DNA of 64,000 bases from CAVVJA01 sp963801715. GTDB lineage: Bacteria; Actinomycetota; Actinomycetes; Mycobacteriales; Jatrophihabitantaceae. Under the pieces are notes generated by a model. It made no database searches and was not told the origin of the DNA. It worked only from the letters and a program-made list of their open reading frames with translations. A program made the translations under genes and the position numbers. Below, piece after piece: positions 49,388 to 57,939 of the stretch; position 1 is the stretch's first letter, and every line of letters starts with the position of its first letter. The stretch covers positions 178,628 through 242,627 of the forward strand of contig CAWDGB010000009.1 of assembly GCA_963801715.1 (NCBI GenBank), written 5' to 3'.

Positions 49388-49789
49388 TTGATAGGGCCAC
49401 CGCGGCCAGACGGACCCTTCCAGGACATCTGCGCTGATCGCCGGGATCCGGACCCGGCCCGCTGGCTGAGCGTTATAGGCGTGGCACTAGTCCTGGACGG
49501 CAGGGACGATACGCCGGGCCGGGCGGGCACCGTGGCACTCGTCGGGATCGTCCGCGCCCAACTCGGCCAGACCCTCACAGCCGGTTGGCGCAGCCCGCTC
49601 GTCATCGCCGCGACCGGGGTGTCCGCGGCGGCGCTCGCTGGCATCATTCAGACCCCTGGCGTGAGCCACTTCTTCGGCAGCCGGCCGCTCGGACCGATCG
49701 GCTGGAGCATGGGGCTCGGCGCCGCGGGCGGCGCGAGTCTCGCGGCACCGCTCGTCGGTCGACTCACCAGCACACTCGCTGCCGACTGA
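49388..49789 (+). pseudogene. C-terminal fragment of a P-type cation-transporting ATPase
   Basis: About 100 residues (from about 49480) read VALVGIVRAQLGQTLTAGWRSPLV split as VRAQLGQTLTAGWRSPLV, then AALAGIIQTPGVSHFFGSRPLGPIGW. This is the final membrane segment of CtpI-like actinobacterial P-type ATPases. All catalytic domains (DKTG phosphorylation site, actuator and nucleotide-binding domains) are missing. The 5' part is unrelated sequence, so a deletion or rearrangement left only the tail. Confidence 0.65.
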
Positions 49790-50986
49790 CGTCCCTGACG
49801 CTGAAGGCTGATCATTGCGGTGAGCGCATGAGCGTCAGACGTTCGAGCAGATGATCGTGGTCATCACGCAGTCTTCCAAGATGTCTGCTCCAAACCGGGT
49901 ACGCGAGCATGCAGTGCGAGATGCGCTCGGCACTGCGAACTATGTACTGCCAGCGCTAGGAATTGACTCGCTCTACTACTTGCGCAGCCTCGAAAACGAG
50001 CAGCAACGCGACCTTCTCCGCTCGAGGTCCGTTATTGACCCGCTTCGGACGAAGATCAACCAGGTCGATGAGGAGCGCGGCGAACTCGCCAAGCTTCGTC
50101 AGCGATTGCAGCTTCAAGATCCTGGCTCTTTGGAGAGCGAGCCCCCACTTCCCGGAAGGCCAAACCATGCCGCGGATGCATCCGTGGTCCCGTTGCTCCC
50201 CGTGCCGCCGTATTGTCTCCGTCGTCACCTCAATGGGCGCCGCGTGATCGCCCCTGAATGGCGCGAAGAACAACCGCCGGCTCAGCATCTGCCGAGCACT
50301 CGGCGCAACCATGTCACGGGTCGCGGCTCGACATCGGCCGTGATCACATTCGCGGGCAGCGCACGCCGCTCCGCTTGCTCGTCCGCGTAGTCTGCGGATC
50401 ACGCCGTATAGTGCGCCGTTCCATCGGATAATTGGCCGTGGAGTTCACTATCTGCCAGCCACGCCGCGAGGCTCGGCGGTCTGCCGACCATCAGCGGAAG
50501 TTGTAATCCGGGTAACAAGCTGAGTCCGGACGGTAGGTGCCACGGTCAGCCTGCCGCCGATACTCACCAGCGACTTCATTCGCGGTGGACAAGCGCGGCC
50601 CAAACGGTGGGCGCGGCGCTGCTCCGAAGCCAGCTCCGCGTCCTGCCGCTTGGATGCCAGTTCCCCGGCGGCCAGCAGGAGCCTCTCGTCGTCTCCCCGC
50701 CTGGCCCGCTCGGCTTAGAGCTTGTCCGCAAGCTCGCCGAACGCCGGGCCCGCGGCGGATGACATCACCCGGCGTGGGCAGCGGGGTGGCACGCAGTCGA
50801 GCCAAATCGACCGCGGCCTCTCGGCGTTCCCTCGCGGGGTCGCGGGTGCGGGGGATCGCGGCCGATCTGGGCCGGGGCCCGGCGAGGTCAGCCGGGAACG
50901 GCGCCGCAACCGGGGACCCGGGTTAGCGGGCAGTACCGGCCGTTCACCGTGCTGATACTCAATGACGACGGCTGCCTCGCGGGGAC
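49790..50986. other. 1.2-kb stretch without a supportable gene
   Basis: A plus-strand frame 49851-50390 (179 codons) begins with plausible helical sequence (VRDALGTANYVLPALGID, LRTKINQVDEERGELAKLRQ) but degenerates after about 110 residues; it could be a decayed coiled-coil gene. On the minus strand near 50500-50750, ERARRGDDERLLLAAGELASKRQDAELASEQRR, cut here as GDDERLLLAAGELASKRQ, follows an in-frame stop. It is possibly a second broken helical gene. I cannot name either. Confidence 0.35.
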
Positions 50987-51787
50987 CTACCTCCCAGGGC
51001 GCCGGCGGCTCGATCGCCCACGCTGGCCGCTCCGGAGATGCAGGACGACGTTCAGTTGGGAGCCAAGGAGCGTTATAAGGGCCTGCAGGTAGAACCACCA
51101 GAGGATCGTGATGACGGTCGCAAAGTGACCGTAGGTGGGCTCCGCGTCCTGGAGGCGGCGCGAGATGACGAGTGAGGAGACGAACTCCAGCAACCAGAAC
51201 GACATACCTGAGAGAACTGCACCGGGTAGGACCTGCCGGAAGGTGATCCGGCGATCGGTGAGTATCCGAAACGCCAGGAGGAACAGACCTATGTCTAGGA
51301 TGGCCGAGACCACGTAGCCGAGGCCCTTCCCCGCTGCCCCGAGGTGCACGTCGCTGCTGCGACCGGTCAGCCATCCACTGAGGAGCGCGCTCACTACAAG
51401 CCCGAGCCCGATTGTGGAGAGGGCCAAAAGGGCCCGCGTCATCTGTTCAGCGATTCTCGGCCGCTCGACCGCGGGAATATCCCAGGCCGAGTTGAAGGCG
51501 AACTCGGCGCTTCGCATCAGCTGGGTGCCGCTCCACAACGCAGTGGCGGTCCCCACGACGATGCTCCAGACGCTCCCTGTGAGCCCACCGACGTTGTCTG
51601 GATCGACGAGGGGGAAGAGCGCGGCCACGTTGTGCATGACCTCCGACTTGGTGGAGTCGGGGAGAAAGTAGCCCAGCAGCGATACCAGCACCAGCAAGAG
51701 CGGGAACACCGCAAAGAAGGCCCAGAACGCGATGCCAGCGGCGAGGCGCGCCGAGCGGTCCTGCTGGAATTTCACGACGGTGGCCAC
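50987..51787 (-). CDS. YihY/virulence factor BrkB family membrane protein
   Basis: This is a 266-residue protein with six membrane helices. It opens with the family start KFQQDRSARLAAGIAFWAFFAVFPLLLVL, here AAGIAFWAFFAVFPLLL, then LWSGTQLMRSAEFAFNSAWD, a conserved YihY segment, and ends ILWWFYLQALITLLGSQLN. The family was once thought to be RNase BN; its function is not settled. GTG 51787 is chosen because the family begins about ten residues before this motif; the frame is open to 52042 but those extra 85 residues look non-coding. Confidence 0.85.
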   Translation of the reverse strand: MATVVKFQQDRSARLAAGIAFWAFFAVFPLLLVLVSLLGYFLPDSTKSEVMHNVAALFPLVDPDNVGGLTGSVWSIVVGTATALWSGTQLMRSAEFAFNSAWDIPAVERPRIAEQMTRALLALSTIGLGLVVSALLSGWLTGRSSDVHLGAAGKGLGYVVSAILDIGLFLLAFRILTDRRITFRQVLPGAVLSGMSFWLLEFVSSLVISRRLQDAEPTYGHFATVITILWWFYLQALITLLGSQLNVVLHLRSGQRGRSSRRRPGR

Positions 51788-52126
51788 CGCGACATCCCTT
51801 GCCCGGCGACCCGGCCCGCCATGAACCCGACCTGGAGGTGCCTCCCCGGCGTTCAAAGCGCTTCTCCGGTCAAACCGAGCACAGGGGGAACGTCCCGGCG
51901 GTCGTCGGCCGACGGCCGGCGGAACGTCCTTGATCTGGTTCGGGCCGAGGTCGTGGTGTAATCCGCCGTCGATGCCGGTCACAGCGTTGACAGCGATGGT
52001 GATCCCGTTGTGACGGAACGGTTGGTCCTCCTGCAGGAGCAAGTGGGTGACGCGGCGGGCGTCGCCTGTAGTGAGGAAGCCCTCTACGCGGCCGACCTGC
52101 CCGCCAGGAGCTTATACATAATCGCC

Positions 52127-52330
52127 TTACCCGTTCCGGGAACCGAGACGCGCGTCCTCACCGGCCGCGGCCCGCTGGTAGTGGCTGCGGCCGGGCAACT
52201 CGGTGACTTCAGCCTCCAGCGCGGCCTGCATCAGCAGCCGCGCGAGCCAGGCAACTTCCTCCAGGATCTCCGGCCGTGACCGACCCTCGGAGAAGAGCTC
52301 GTTGGATGTGGCTGCGGATACGGTCGGAAG
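52127..52330 (-). pseudogene. N-terminal fragment of an IS256-family transposase
   Basis: The minus strand reads RPEILEEVAWLARLLMQAALEAEVTEL, cut as WLARLLMQAALEAEVTEL, then GRSHYQRAAAGEDARLGSRNG. This is the N-terminal helical and R-x-GxRNGY region of Mutator/IS256 transposases. The DDE catalytic domain is absent and the frame stops after NG. No inverted repeats were seen. Confidence 0.65.
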
Positions 52331-52546
52331 GGAATGCTCGACTCGGCACGAGCGTAGGCACTTCCTTCGCGACTTGGCCGTCTTGAAGGGGAACCTACGC
52401 CCGGCGTCTGACTTACACCCCATTCTTGGGCGCCACCTCAAAGCCCGCCAGCAGCCTCTCCTGTTCTGACATTGGCACCGCTGAGGCCTCTGGGGGCCAG
52501 CGCTCCCGCGTCGTCTCCTAGTGCTCAGAGACCGATGGCGACGACG

Positions 52547-52939
52547 TCAGCCAGTTTTAGAGCCGGGCGCCTGGTGGGAATCAGGGCCGCGGACAGTGTC
52601 GGTGACGTGCTGCTTGATCCGTTCCTCGGCACGGCGGACATGGACGTCAGCCAGCAGGCCGGTGAACAGGCCGAACGTCGCGCCGAACAACGGGATGACC
52701 AGGAGGAACTCTGCGGTGTTGATGACGAAGCCGTAGTGCGTGGTCGGCGGGACGTCGCAGCCGACGGTCACCCCGTTCGCCAGCGCGCAGTACAGGCCGT
52801 GCCACTTGGGAATGTGCTCGGCGTAGGAGTACAGGATGCCGCATATCGCGTCCAGGACGAGGGCGAGCGCCAGGATGAGCACCATCAGGCGGCGGTGGCT
52901 GACGGCCAGGATGACCAGCGTCAGGCGGCGGTGGCTCAT
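52547..52939 (-). CDS. small membrane protein, unknown function
   Basis: This 130-residue protein has two to three hydrophobic segments (LMVLILALALVLDAICGILYS and FVINTAEFLLVIPLFGATFGLF). It has a Cys-Asp pair in a loop (TVGCDVPPTTHYG) and a basic/acidic tail. Its ATG overlaps the TGA of the upstream gene (TGATG at 52937-52941), so the two are translationally coupled. The N-terminus contains a near-perfect duplication, SHRRLTLVILAV and SHRRLMVLILAL, reflecting a short tandem DNA duplication. No family recognised. Confidence 0.65.
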   Translation of the reverse strand: MSHRRLTLVILAVSHRRLMVLILALALVLDAICGILYSYAEHIPKWHGLYCALANGVTVGCDVPPTTHYGFVINTAEFLLVIPLFGATFGLFTGLLADVHVRRAEERIKQHVTDTVRGPDSHQAPGSKTG

Positions 52940-53316
52940 CAATCGCTCGTCGTCTCTGCAGGCTCGCGGCTGGCCTCGACGGTATCCGGTTTGCACGGGT
53001 AGAACTCCCCCTGGGCGCCCCCGATGATCCAGCCGCCGGGACTGGCCGCCATCGTTCGCTCAGGCGTCCGGACAATCATGTTGTGCGTCGAATACGGTGC
53101 CCCATCGGCCCTGGGATTCGTATCGGCGCTCGCCTTCATCCAGTTGACGACGCGCAGATAGTCATCCTGGTCGTCGAACGGCGCGTACGGGCCGATTCCC
53201 TTGAGCCGCCGCGCGGACACACTGCGGCTAGCCCACGGTCCGAACGAGCGCCTGCGACTATCCCGAATGCTCTCCAGGCGATGGCCGTGCCTCACGCTCA
53301 GTTGATCCTGCGCCAT
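52939..53316 (-). CDS. hypothetical protein, coupled to the membrane protein downstream
   Basis: This 125-residue soluble protein starts at ATG 53316 after GGGAGAAGG. The C-terminal half looks conserved in style (DDYLRVVNWMKASADTNPRA, PYSTHNMIVRTPERTM, GGWIIGGAQGEFYPCKPD). There is no signal peptide, no membrane helix and no motif I can assign. The TGATG overlap with the next gene suggests the pair acts together. Confidence 0.6.
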   Translation of the reverse strand: MAQDQLSVRHGHRLESIRDSRRRSFGPWASRSVSARRLKGIGPYAPFDDQDDYLRVVNWMKASADTNPRADGAPYSTHNMIVRTPERTMAASPGGWIIGGAQGEFYPCKPDTVEASREPAETTSD

Positions 53317-53494
53317 CCTTCTCCCCTTTCCAGCCCGCTGCCTCTCGGCCTAGCCCAGGCCTACTGCCGCCGTGGATATGGATGATGTTCATGCTTCCCC
53401 CGGCGCGCGGCAGTCCATCACCTCATGCGGGTGATGACCTGCCGCGGGCCTGGCGGAGCCGGCCAGAACGCGCCGCCGCCGCGGTCCCGCGTGA

Positions 53495-54160
53495 TCATCT
53501 ATCCGCATCATGTGACCAGCCCCGCCGGGTCAGGTCCAGCAGCCACCCGTAATAGGAGCTGGAATCAGCCTGAGTGAGTTCCAGGCCGCTAGGCAGCGGC
53601 TGGTCAAACAGGAGCGCAGTCGTCCCCTCGACCAGGCCGCGAAGCCCATCGGGCGGACCGGCCGCTTCCAAACCCAAGGTCCACCAATTCCGGCCGTGCA
53701 TCTTCACCTCGGTAAGTTCCACCGCACAGCCGGTGCCCCGCTCGGGTGTAGGGACGCTCGCTGACAGCCGGCCCTCGCCGGCGACGAAGAAGCTAATGCG
53801 CCTGACCTTGTACACCGACCGCCAGCTTGTCGAGTCAACGCCGCCGCGAATCTCCGACCCAAACCGGGAAGGACCATCGCTGCCAAGACTCCATAAACCC
53901 TCTCACACCCGCAGCTAGCGACAGCACGCCGCGGCGCCCGCGAACACCTTCACCTCAAGCGCACGGGCGCCGCGGATCTTTACCGACAGCCCCGTTAGGC
54001 TCGGACTGATCAGATAGTCGTCCTCGCGTGATTCGGTCGCTGCCGGAAACCGACCGAACCACTCCAGCGTCGGGGCGTCCAACTCGCCGGGTCGGATCCA
54101 CCGCACTTCAAGCGTCGATGGTGCGTTTGGCTCTGGCCCATACACTTCATGCCCTGTCAT
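53495..54160 (-). pseudogene. unnamed CYTH-like family protein, copy 1 (frameshifted)
   Basis: ATG 54160 follows AGGAGCCGCCAG. The first part reads STLEVRWIRPGELDAPTLEWFGRFPA, cut as LEVRWIRPGELDAPTLEW, then ATESREDDYLISP and LSVKIRGARALEVKVF, ending at a stop at 53915. The next frame continues ESWQRWSFP, and a third frame gives YKVRRISFFVAGEGRLSAS, CAVELTEVKMHGRNWWTLGLE and SSSYYGWLLDL to 53495. Together they form one protein of about 215 residues with frame changes near 53925 and 53835. Alternating E/K strands (LEVRW, ALEVK, CAVELTEV) recall triphosphate tunnel (CYTH) enzymes, but this is inference. A second copy lies at 59761. Confidence 0.65.
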
Positions 54161-54358
54161 CTGGCGGCTCCTGCCCGCAAAAGCCAGTGCGCCTTTCGGC
54201 CTGAGACGGTGTGAGCAGCTAAACGGGATGGCCAGCCTCATCATCGGCATCGGTGACGAGCTCACAGCCTGCATGACGGTACCGTCGAACAGGATCAGCC
54301 AATGCGCTCGGGCAGTCTCAAGGTGCGACCCGATGGGCCACCGTTGAAGCAGGTCGGA

Positions 54359-54747
54359 ATGGGCACCGCTGTCAGCTTCAGCGTCCCCCCGCAGCCGCTG
54401 ATCAACATGGTCAATCCCCTGGTGCGCCGGATCCTGCGGTCGCCGCTGCATTCGGTACTGGACAGGCGCTGGTCGTGCTGCACGTCGTCGGCCGCAAGAC
54501 CGGCCACCTCTACGACATAGTGGTCGGCATCGTTGACCTCGACGGTCGCCTGCTCGTCGTCACCCAGCACGCCTGGTGTGTCAACCTGCGCGGCGGCTCC
54601 GACGTCGACGCGACCTTGTGCGGACGCCGGCAGTCGATGCGTGCGCACCTCGATGAGGACGCCGCCTCGGTCGCACGCACATTGCACGCCGTGTTCGAGG
54701 CGTCCGGCGTTCGCATGATCTTCGAGATCTTGGGAACAGCCGACTAA
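54359..54747 (+). pseudogene. deazaflavin-dependent nitroreductase (Ddn-like), one frameshift
   Basis: This is an F420-dependent nitroreductase-family protein of about 130 residues. Frame 1 reads LINMVNPLVRRILRSPLHSVLD; one base is missing near 54463, and frame 2 continues LHVVGRKTGHLYDIVVGIVD and LLVVTQHAWCVNLRGGSDVD. The R-K-T-G motif contacts F420 in this family. The two halves join exactly with a single-base insertion, so it is either a recent lesion or a sequencing error. Confidence 0.7.
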
Positions 54748-54969
54748 CCATACGCGTAGCCGGCCGCCGCGGGCTTGACGACGCTGCAGACGCGCTTGCC
54801 TTGGTAGCTGCCGGACCGTTCCGGCGCGAGGGTCATCATCCTGCGAACCTCGATAGGGACGCGGCGCTGGCCATGGTGGTCGCTGTCCAAAGTCGACAGC
54901 AAGAAGGCCGGCGTTGTTTCAACAACTGACGCCGTTTCTGCTGTTCCAGTCCAACGTGCTCGGGATGCG

Positions 54970-55422
54970 ATGAACCTCGCCACCGGAGAGGTCGTCACCG
55001 GCCTGCAGAAACGTCACGCCGCGGCCGATGTGCTGCGATTCTTCAAGCAGATCGACGCAGCCGTCCCGCGTGGGCTGGCCGTACACGTCGTGCTTGACAA
55101 CCTGTCCGGGCATTCCGCGCCGGAGATCAGCAAGTGGCCGGCGCACCGTAACCGGCGCCGCTGGCACCTGCACTTCACCCCAACCTCCGGCTCGTGGCTG
55201 AACCTGATCGAACGCTGGTTCAAGGAACTCACCGACAAGCGACTGCGCCGCGGCCGATTCACCAGTGTCGCCGACCTCACCAGGGCGATCACCATCTGGG
55301 CCGAGCACTGGAACACCGACCCGAAGCCGTTCATCTGGAAAGCCACCGCAGAGGACATCATCGCCAAGACCCGACGCGGCCGCGACGCACTCCACCAGAT
55401 CAAATCGCAGACGGACCACTAG
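54970..55422 (+). pseudogene. C-terminal half of an IS630-family transposase
   Basis: 150 residues of the DDE domain: MNLATGEVVTGLQKRHAAADVLRFF (cut: GEVVTGLQKRHAAADVL), the second catalytic Asp in VVLDNLSGHSAPE and the third acidic residue in SGSWLNLIERWFKELTDK. The N-terminal HTH and the first Asp are missing, because the frame begins at ATG 54970 after unrelated sequence. The end (AEDIIAKTRRGRDALHQI) is the normal family C-terminus. The 220 bases before it (54748-54969) hold no gene I recognise. Confidence 0.8.
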
Positions 55423-55497
55423 TAGTTCCGAATCGCTGGTCGGCATGGAGTTGTGCGCGCCGAGCTGGAACACGGAGCTGGACGGCCGGCGGGAACC

Positions 55498-55899
55498 CTA
55501 GACCGCGCGAGTCTCCTCAATCGCGTCCCGCCCGCCATATGCGACAAGGCCGTAGATGACGAGTATGCCGATCGCGATGTAGGCCAGAGACCAGACCGGG
55601 TAGTAGGGCATCCACCAGATGGAGCTGATGGCGAGGATGCTGGCGGCGATGATTCCGATCCAACGGCTGAATTGGGAGCCCGTGAGGACGCCGAAAGAAC
55701 TTCCGATCAGGATGATGGCGACGATGAGGTACACCCAGCCGTAGGTCTTGAGGCTGTGCCCGAAAATTGCCGCTTCGAGGTTGTTCGGCACGGCGCCGTG
55801 GTAGCGCCAGGCCCATATCGCGTCGAAGAATCGCATGATGCCGGTGATGCCCAGCACCGTCCCGGCGAAGAACCGCCAGCCACTACCGCTTTCTTCCAT
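55498..55899 (-). CDS. DUF7144 family four-helix membrane protein
   Basis: This is a 133-residue membrane protein with four helices. It opens WRFFAGTVLGITGIMRFFDAIWA and has LKTYGWVYLIVAIILIGSSFGVL, then WIGIIAASILAISSIWWMPYYPVW, a WMPYYPxW motif that is characteristic of this actinobacterial family. The function is unknown. ATG 55899 is the start. It is surrounded by transposase fragments but is itself intact. Confidence 0.85.
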   Translation of the reverse strand: MEESGSGWRFFAGTVLGITGIMRFFDAIWAWRYHGAVPNNLEAAIFGHSLKTYGWVYLIVAIILIGSSFGVLTGSQFSRWIGIIAASILAISSIWWMPYYPVWSLAYIAIGILVIYGLVAYGGRDAIEETRAV

Positions 55900-55960
55900 G
55901 ACACGTTCCCGTCCTCAGCTCTCGCCTACCGGGGGGGTGAAGGCGCAGTCACATCGAGGA

Positions 55961-56070
55961 ATTCCTGTTCGGCCTATAGAACGTGCGCAAGGGTGAAGCT
56001 ACCCGGCGATGTAGGAAGCCAGTTGGATGCGCCGCTGTTGGGTTTTCGTGTTGAATCTAGGCCTCGATCG
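55961..56070 (+). repeat. 110-bp inverted repeat, left copy
   Basis: ATTCCTGTTCGGCCTATAGA and the following 90 bases recur, reverse-complemented, at 61421-61530 with about 90% identity and a one-base gap. It is not one of the inverted repeats of the IS630 element between them. No coding function is visible on either strand. It may be the end of an unrecognised mobile element. Confidence 0.8.
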
Positions 56071-56156
56071 AGCCGTCGCTGTCGAGCTGAACGTCGTCAC
56101 GATCCGTAAGCCGGCAGATGACCGAAGCAAGGGCCAGCCGGCTGCTGCACTGAAGG

Positions 56157-56288
56157 GACCTCATCGCCGCGATCGAGACCTTCATCGACGGCTGGAACGA
56201 ACGCTGCCAGCCCTTCACCTGGACAAAGACCGCCGACCATATACTCACCAAAGCAGCCCGTAAGAAGACTTCAAACACGCGACACTAG
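56157..56288 (+). pseudogene. last 43 codons of an older IS630-type transposase
   Basis: The plus strand reads DLIAAIETFIDGWNERCQPF, TWTKTADHILTKAARKK, then a TAG at 56286-56288. This is the standard C-terminal end of IS630-family transposases. The TA of its stop codon is the target dinucleotide into which the complete IS630 element (56288-57876) inserted. The rest of this older transposase is absent to the left. Confidence 0.7.
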
Positions 56289-56315
56289 TGGTCACGCCCG
56301 TTAGTTCGTCGGGGG

Positions 56316-56657
56316 TTATATCCAGGCGGTCGGGTCGTTGAGGTAGAGACCGCAGGCGCAGTCGAGGGCTTCTTCGGGGGTGCCGACGGGGTATCCGCTG
56401 GGGAGGATGGCGTCCTGGTAGCTGTCCCGGCTGGCGAGGTGAATCGCGAAGCCCCAGCTGTTGGCCGATCCGCCGTAGCGCAGCCGGAACAGGGGCAGTG
56501 TCGTGCCATCGGCGAGTTTCCCGTCGATGTAGGCGAACTGGCCGCGATGACGGATGGTCAGGTCAGCCAACTGTGGCCAGCGTTCGCGGGTGCGCATGAT
56601 CAGCCGGTATCGCAAGGAGTTCTTGGTTGAGTCCGGAGGCGTGGGCACGGCATCCAT
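56316..56657 (-). CDS. conserved hypothetical passenger protein of the IS630 element
   Basis: This is a 113-residue protein from ATG 56657, divergent from the transposase. Features are: basic helical start (STKNSLRYRLIMRTRERWPQ); a beta-rich middle HRGQFAYIDGKLADGTTLPL; FRLRYGGSANSWGFAIHLAS; and a C-terminal GTPEEALDCACGLYLNDPTAW. No catalytic motif is recognised, and the Cys pair in DCACG could be structural. It lies wholly within the inverted repeats, so it moves with the element. It might regulate transposition, aid target choice or benefit the host; none of this is shown by the sequence. Confidence 0.8.
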   Translation of the reverse strand: MDAVPTPPDSTKNSLRYRLIMRTRERWPQLADLTIRHRGQFAYIDGKLADGTTLPLFRLRYGGSANSWGFAIHLASRDSYQDAILPSGYPVGTPEEALDCACGLYLNDPTAWI

Positions 56658-56723
56658 GATGCTCGAACAGCCTTGCTCGGCGTGTCGTCGCCGGAGTGGG
56701 CACTGGCGAGTGACAACCAGACC

Positions 56724-57848
56724 ATGCCTGTTTTGAGTGCGCACCAGATCGTTGTTTGTGCCGGTCAGCGGCAACTGCTGCTGGCCCGGGCTCGCCGAGC
56801 CAGCGGTGAACACCGCGACGTGCTGCGTGCCCGGATCGTGTTGGCCGCTGCCGGCGGCGCGCCGAATGCCGCGATCGCTCGAAGCCTGGGAGTCACCGAC
56901 GACACCGTGCGCAAGTGGCGGCGCCGGTTCTGTGAGCATGGGCTGGACGGTCTTCGTGATCGGTCACGCCCCGGCCGGCCGCGTCGCTTCGCCGCCACGG
57001 TGGTTGCTGAGGTGAAAGCGCTGGCCTGCGAGCTACCGGCCGACACGGGCACGCCGCTGGCGCGCTGGTCGTGTCCGGAGTTGGCTGCCGAGGCAGTCAG
57101 TCGCCGCATCGTCACATCGGTGTCCGCGTCGACGGTGCGCCGTTGGCTGGCCTGCGACGCGCTCAAACCGTGGCAGCACCGCTCGTGGATCTTCCCGCGC
57201 GACCCAGACTTCGCCGTCAAAGCTGCCCGCGCGCTAGATCTCTACGCGCGCGTGTTCGACGGCCAACCACTGGGAGAAAACGACTTCGTCCTCAGCGCCG
57301 ATGAGAAGCCGGGCGTGCAGGCCCGCAGCCGCATCCACCAAAGCGCACCGGCCCGGCCGGGTCGCCAGCCGATGCGGGTGGAATCCGAATACCGCCGACA
57401 CGGCACCCTGGCATACCTGGCCGCCTACGACGTGCACCGCGCGCACGTGATCGGGCACTGCGCCCAGACCACAGGCATCGCGCCGTTCACCGAACTGGTC
57501 GAGAAGGTCATGACCAGCAAGCCATACGCCACCGCGCGACGAGTGTTCTGGATCGTCGACAATGGCTCCTCGCACCGCGGCTGGACCGCCGCGGCGCGCC
57601 TGTCCGACGCGTTCCCGAACGCGCGCATGATCCACCTGCCGGTGCACGCCTCGTGGCTCAACCAGGTCGAGATCTACTTCTCCGTCGTCCAACGCAAACT
57701 GCTCACCCCGGACGACTTCGCCGACCTCGACAACCTGGCCGGAAAGATCACCGCGTTCGAGCATCGATACAACAACGCGGCGCGCCCCTTCGACTGGCGC
57801 TTCGGCCGTAACGACCTCAACCGGCTCATCGAGCGGATCGCAGCATGA
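56724..57848 (+). CDS. IS630-family transposase
   Basis: This is a 374-residue transposase. The N-terminal winged HTH (about residues 30-110) has AAIARSLGVTDDTVRKWRRRF. The DDE domain has the first Asp in FVLSADEKPG, the second in VFWIVDNGSSHRG and the third acidic residue in HASWLNQVEIYFS. All are intact. ATG 56724 is the start; the frame is open upstream through the divergent gap. The stop TGA 57846-57848 touches the right inverted repeat. It cuts at TA dinucleotides, like other IS630/mariner transposases. Confidence 0.95.
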   Translation: MPVLSAHQIVVCAGQRQLLLARARRASGEHRDVLRARIVLAAAGGAPNAAIARSLGVTDDTVRKWRRRFCEHGLDGLRDRSRPGRPRRFAATVVAEVKALACELPADTGTPLARWSCPELAAEAVSRRIVTSVSASTVRRWLACDALKPWQHRSWIFPRDPDFAVKAARALDLYARVFDGQPLGENDFVLSADEKPGVQARSRIHQSAPARPGRQPMRVESEYRRHGTLAYLAAYDVHRAHVIGHCAQTTGIAPFTELVEKVMTSKPYATARRVFWIVDNGSSHRGWTAAARLSDAFPNARMIHLPVHASWLNQVEIYFSVVQRKLLTPDDFADLDNLAGKITAFEHRYNNAARPFDWRFGRNDLNRLIERIAA

Positions 57849-57939
57849 CCCCCGACGAACTAACGGGCGTGACCACTAGGCAAGCGGCCGGCGGGACCGC
57901 GCTGCAAGTTGAACTTTGCATTGCCCCCCTACCGGACCG

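Larger units (their letters stand above)
56288..57876 (+). mobile_element. complete IS630-family insertion sequence with a divergent passenger gene
   Basis: The element is 1589 bp. The inverted repeats are perfect over 29 bp: 56288-56316 starts GTGGTCACGCCCGTTAG and 57848-57876 is its exact complement. TA flanks both ends (56286-56287 and 57877-57878), the target duplication of IS630/Tc1-mariner elements. Inside are a transposase on the plus strand and a second gene on the minus strand, with 66 bases between their starts. The transposase stop shares one base with the right repeat and the passenger stop one base with the left repeat. Everything is intact, so it is probably recent and may be active. 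Confidence 0.92.
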
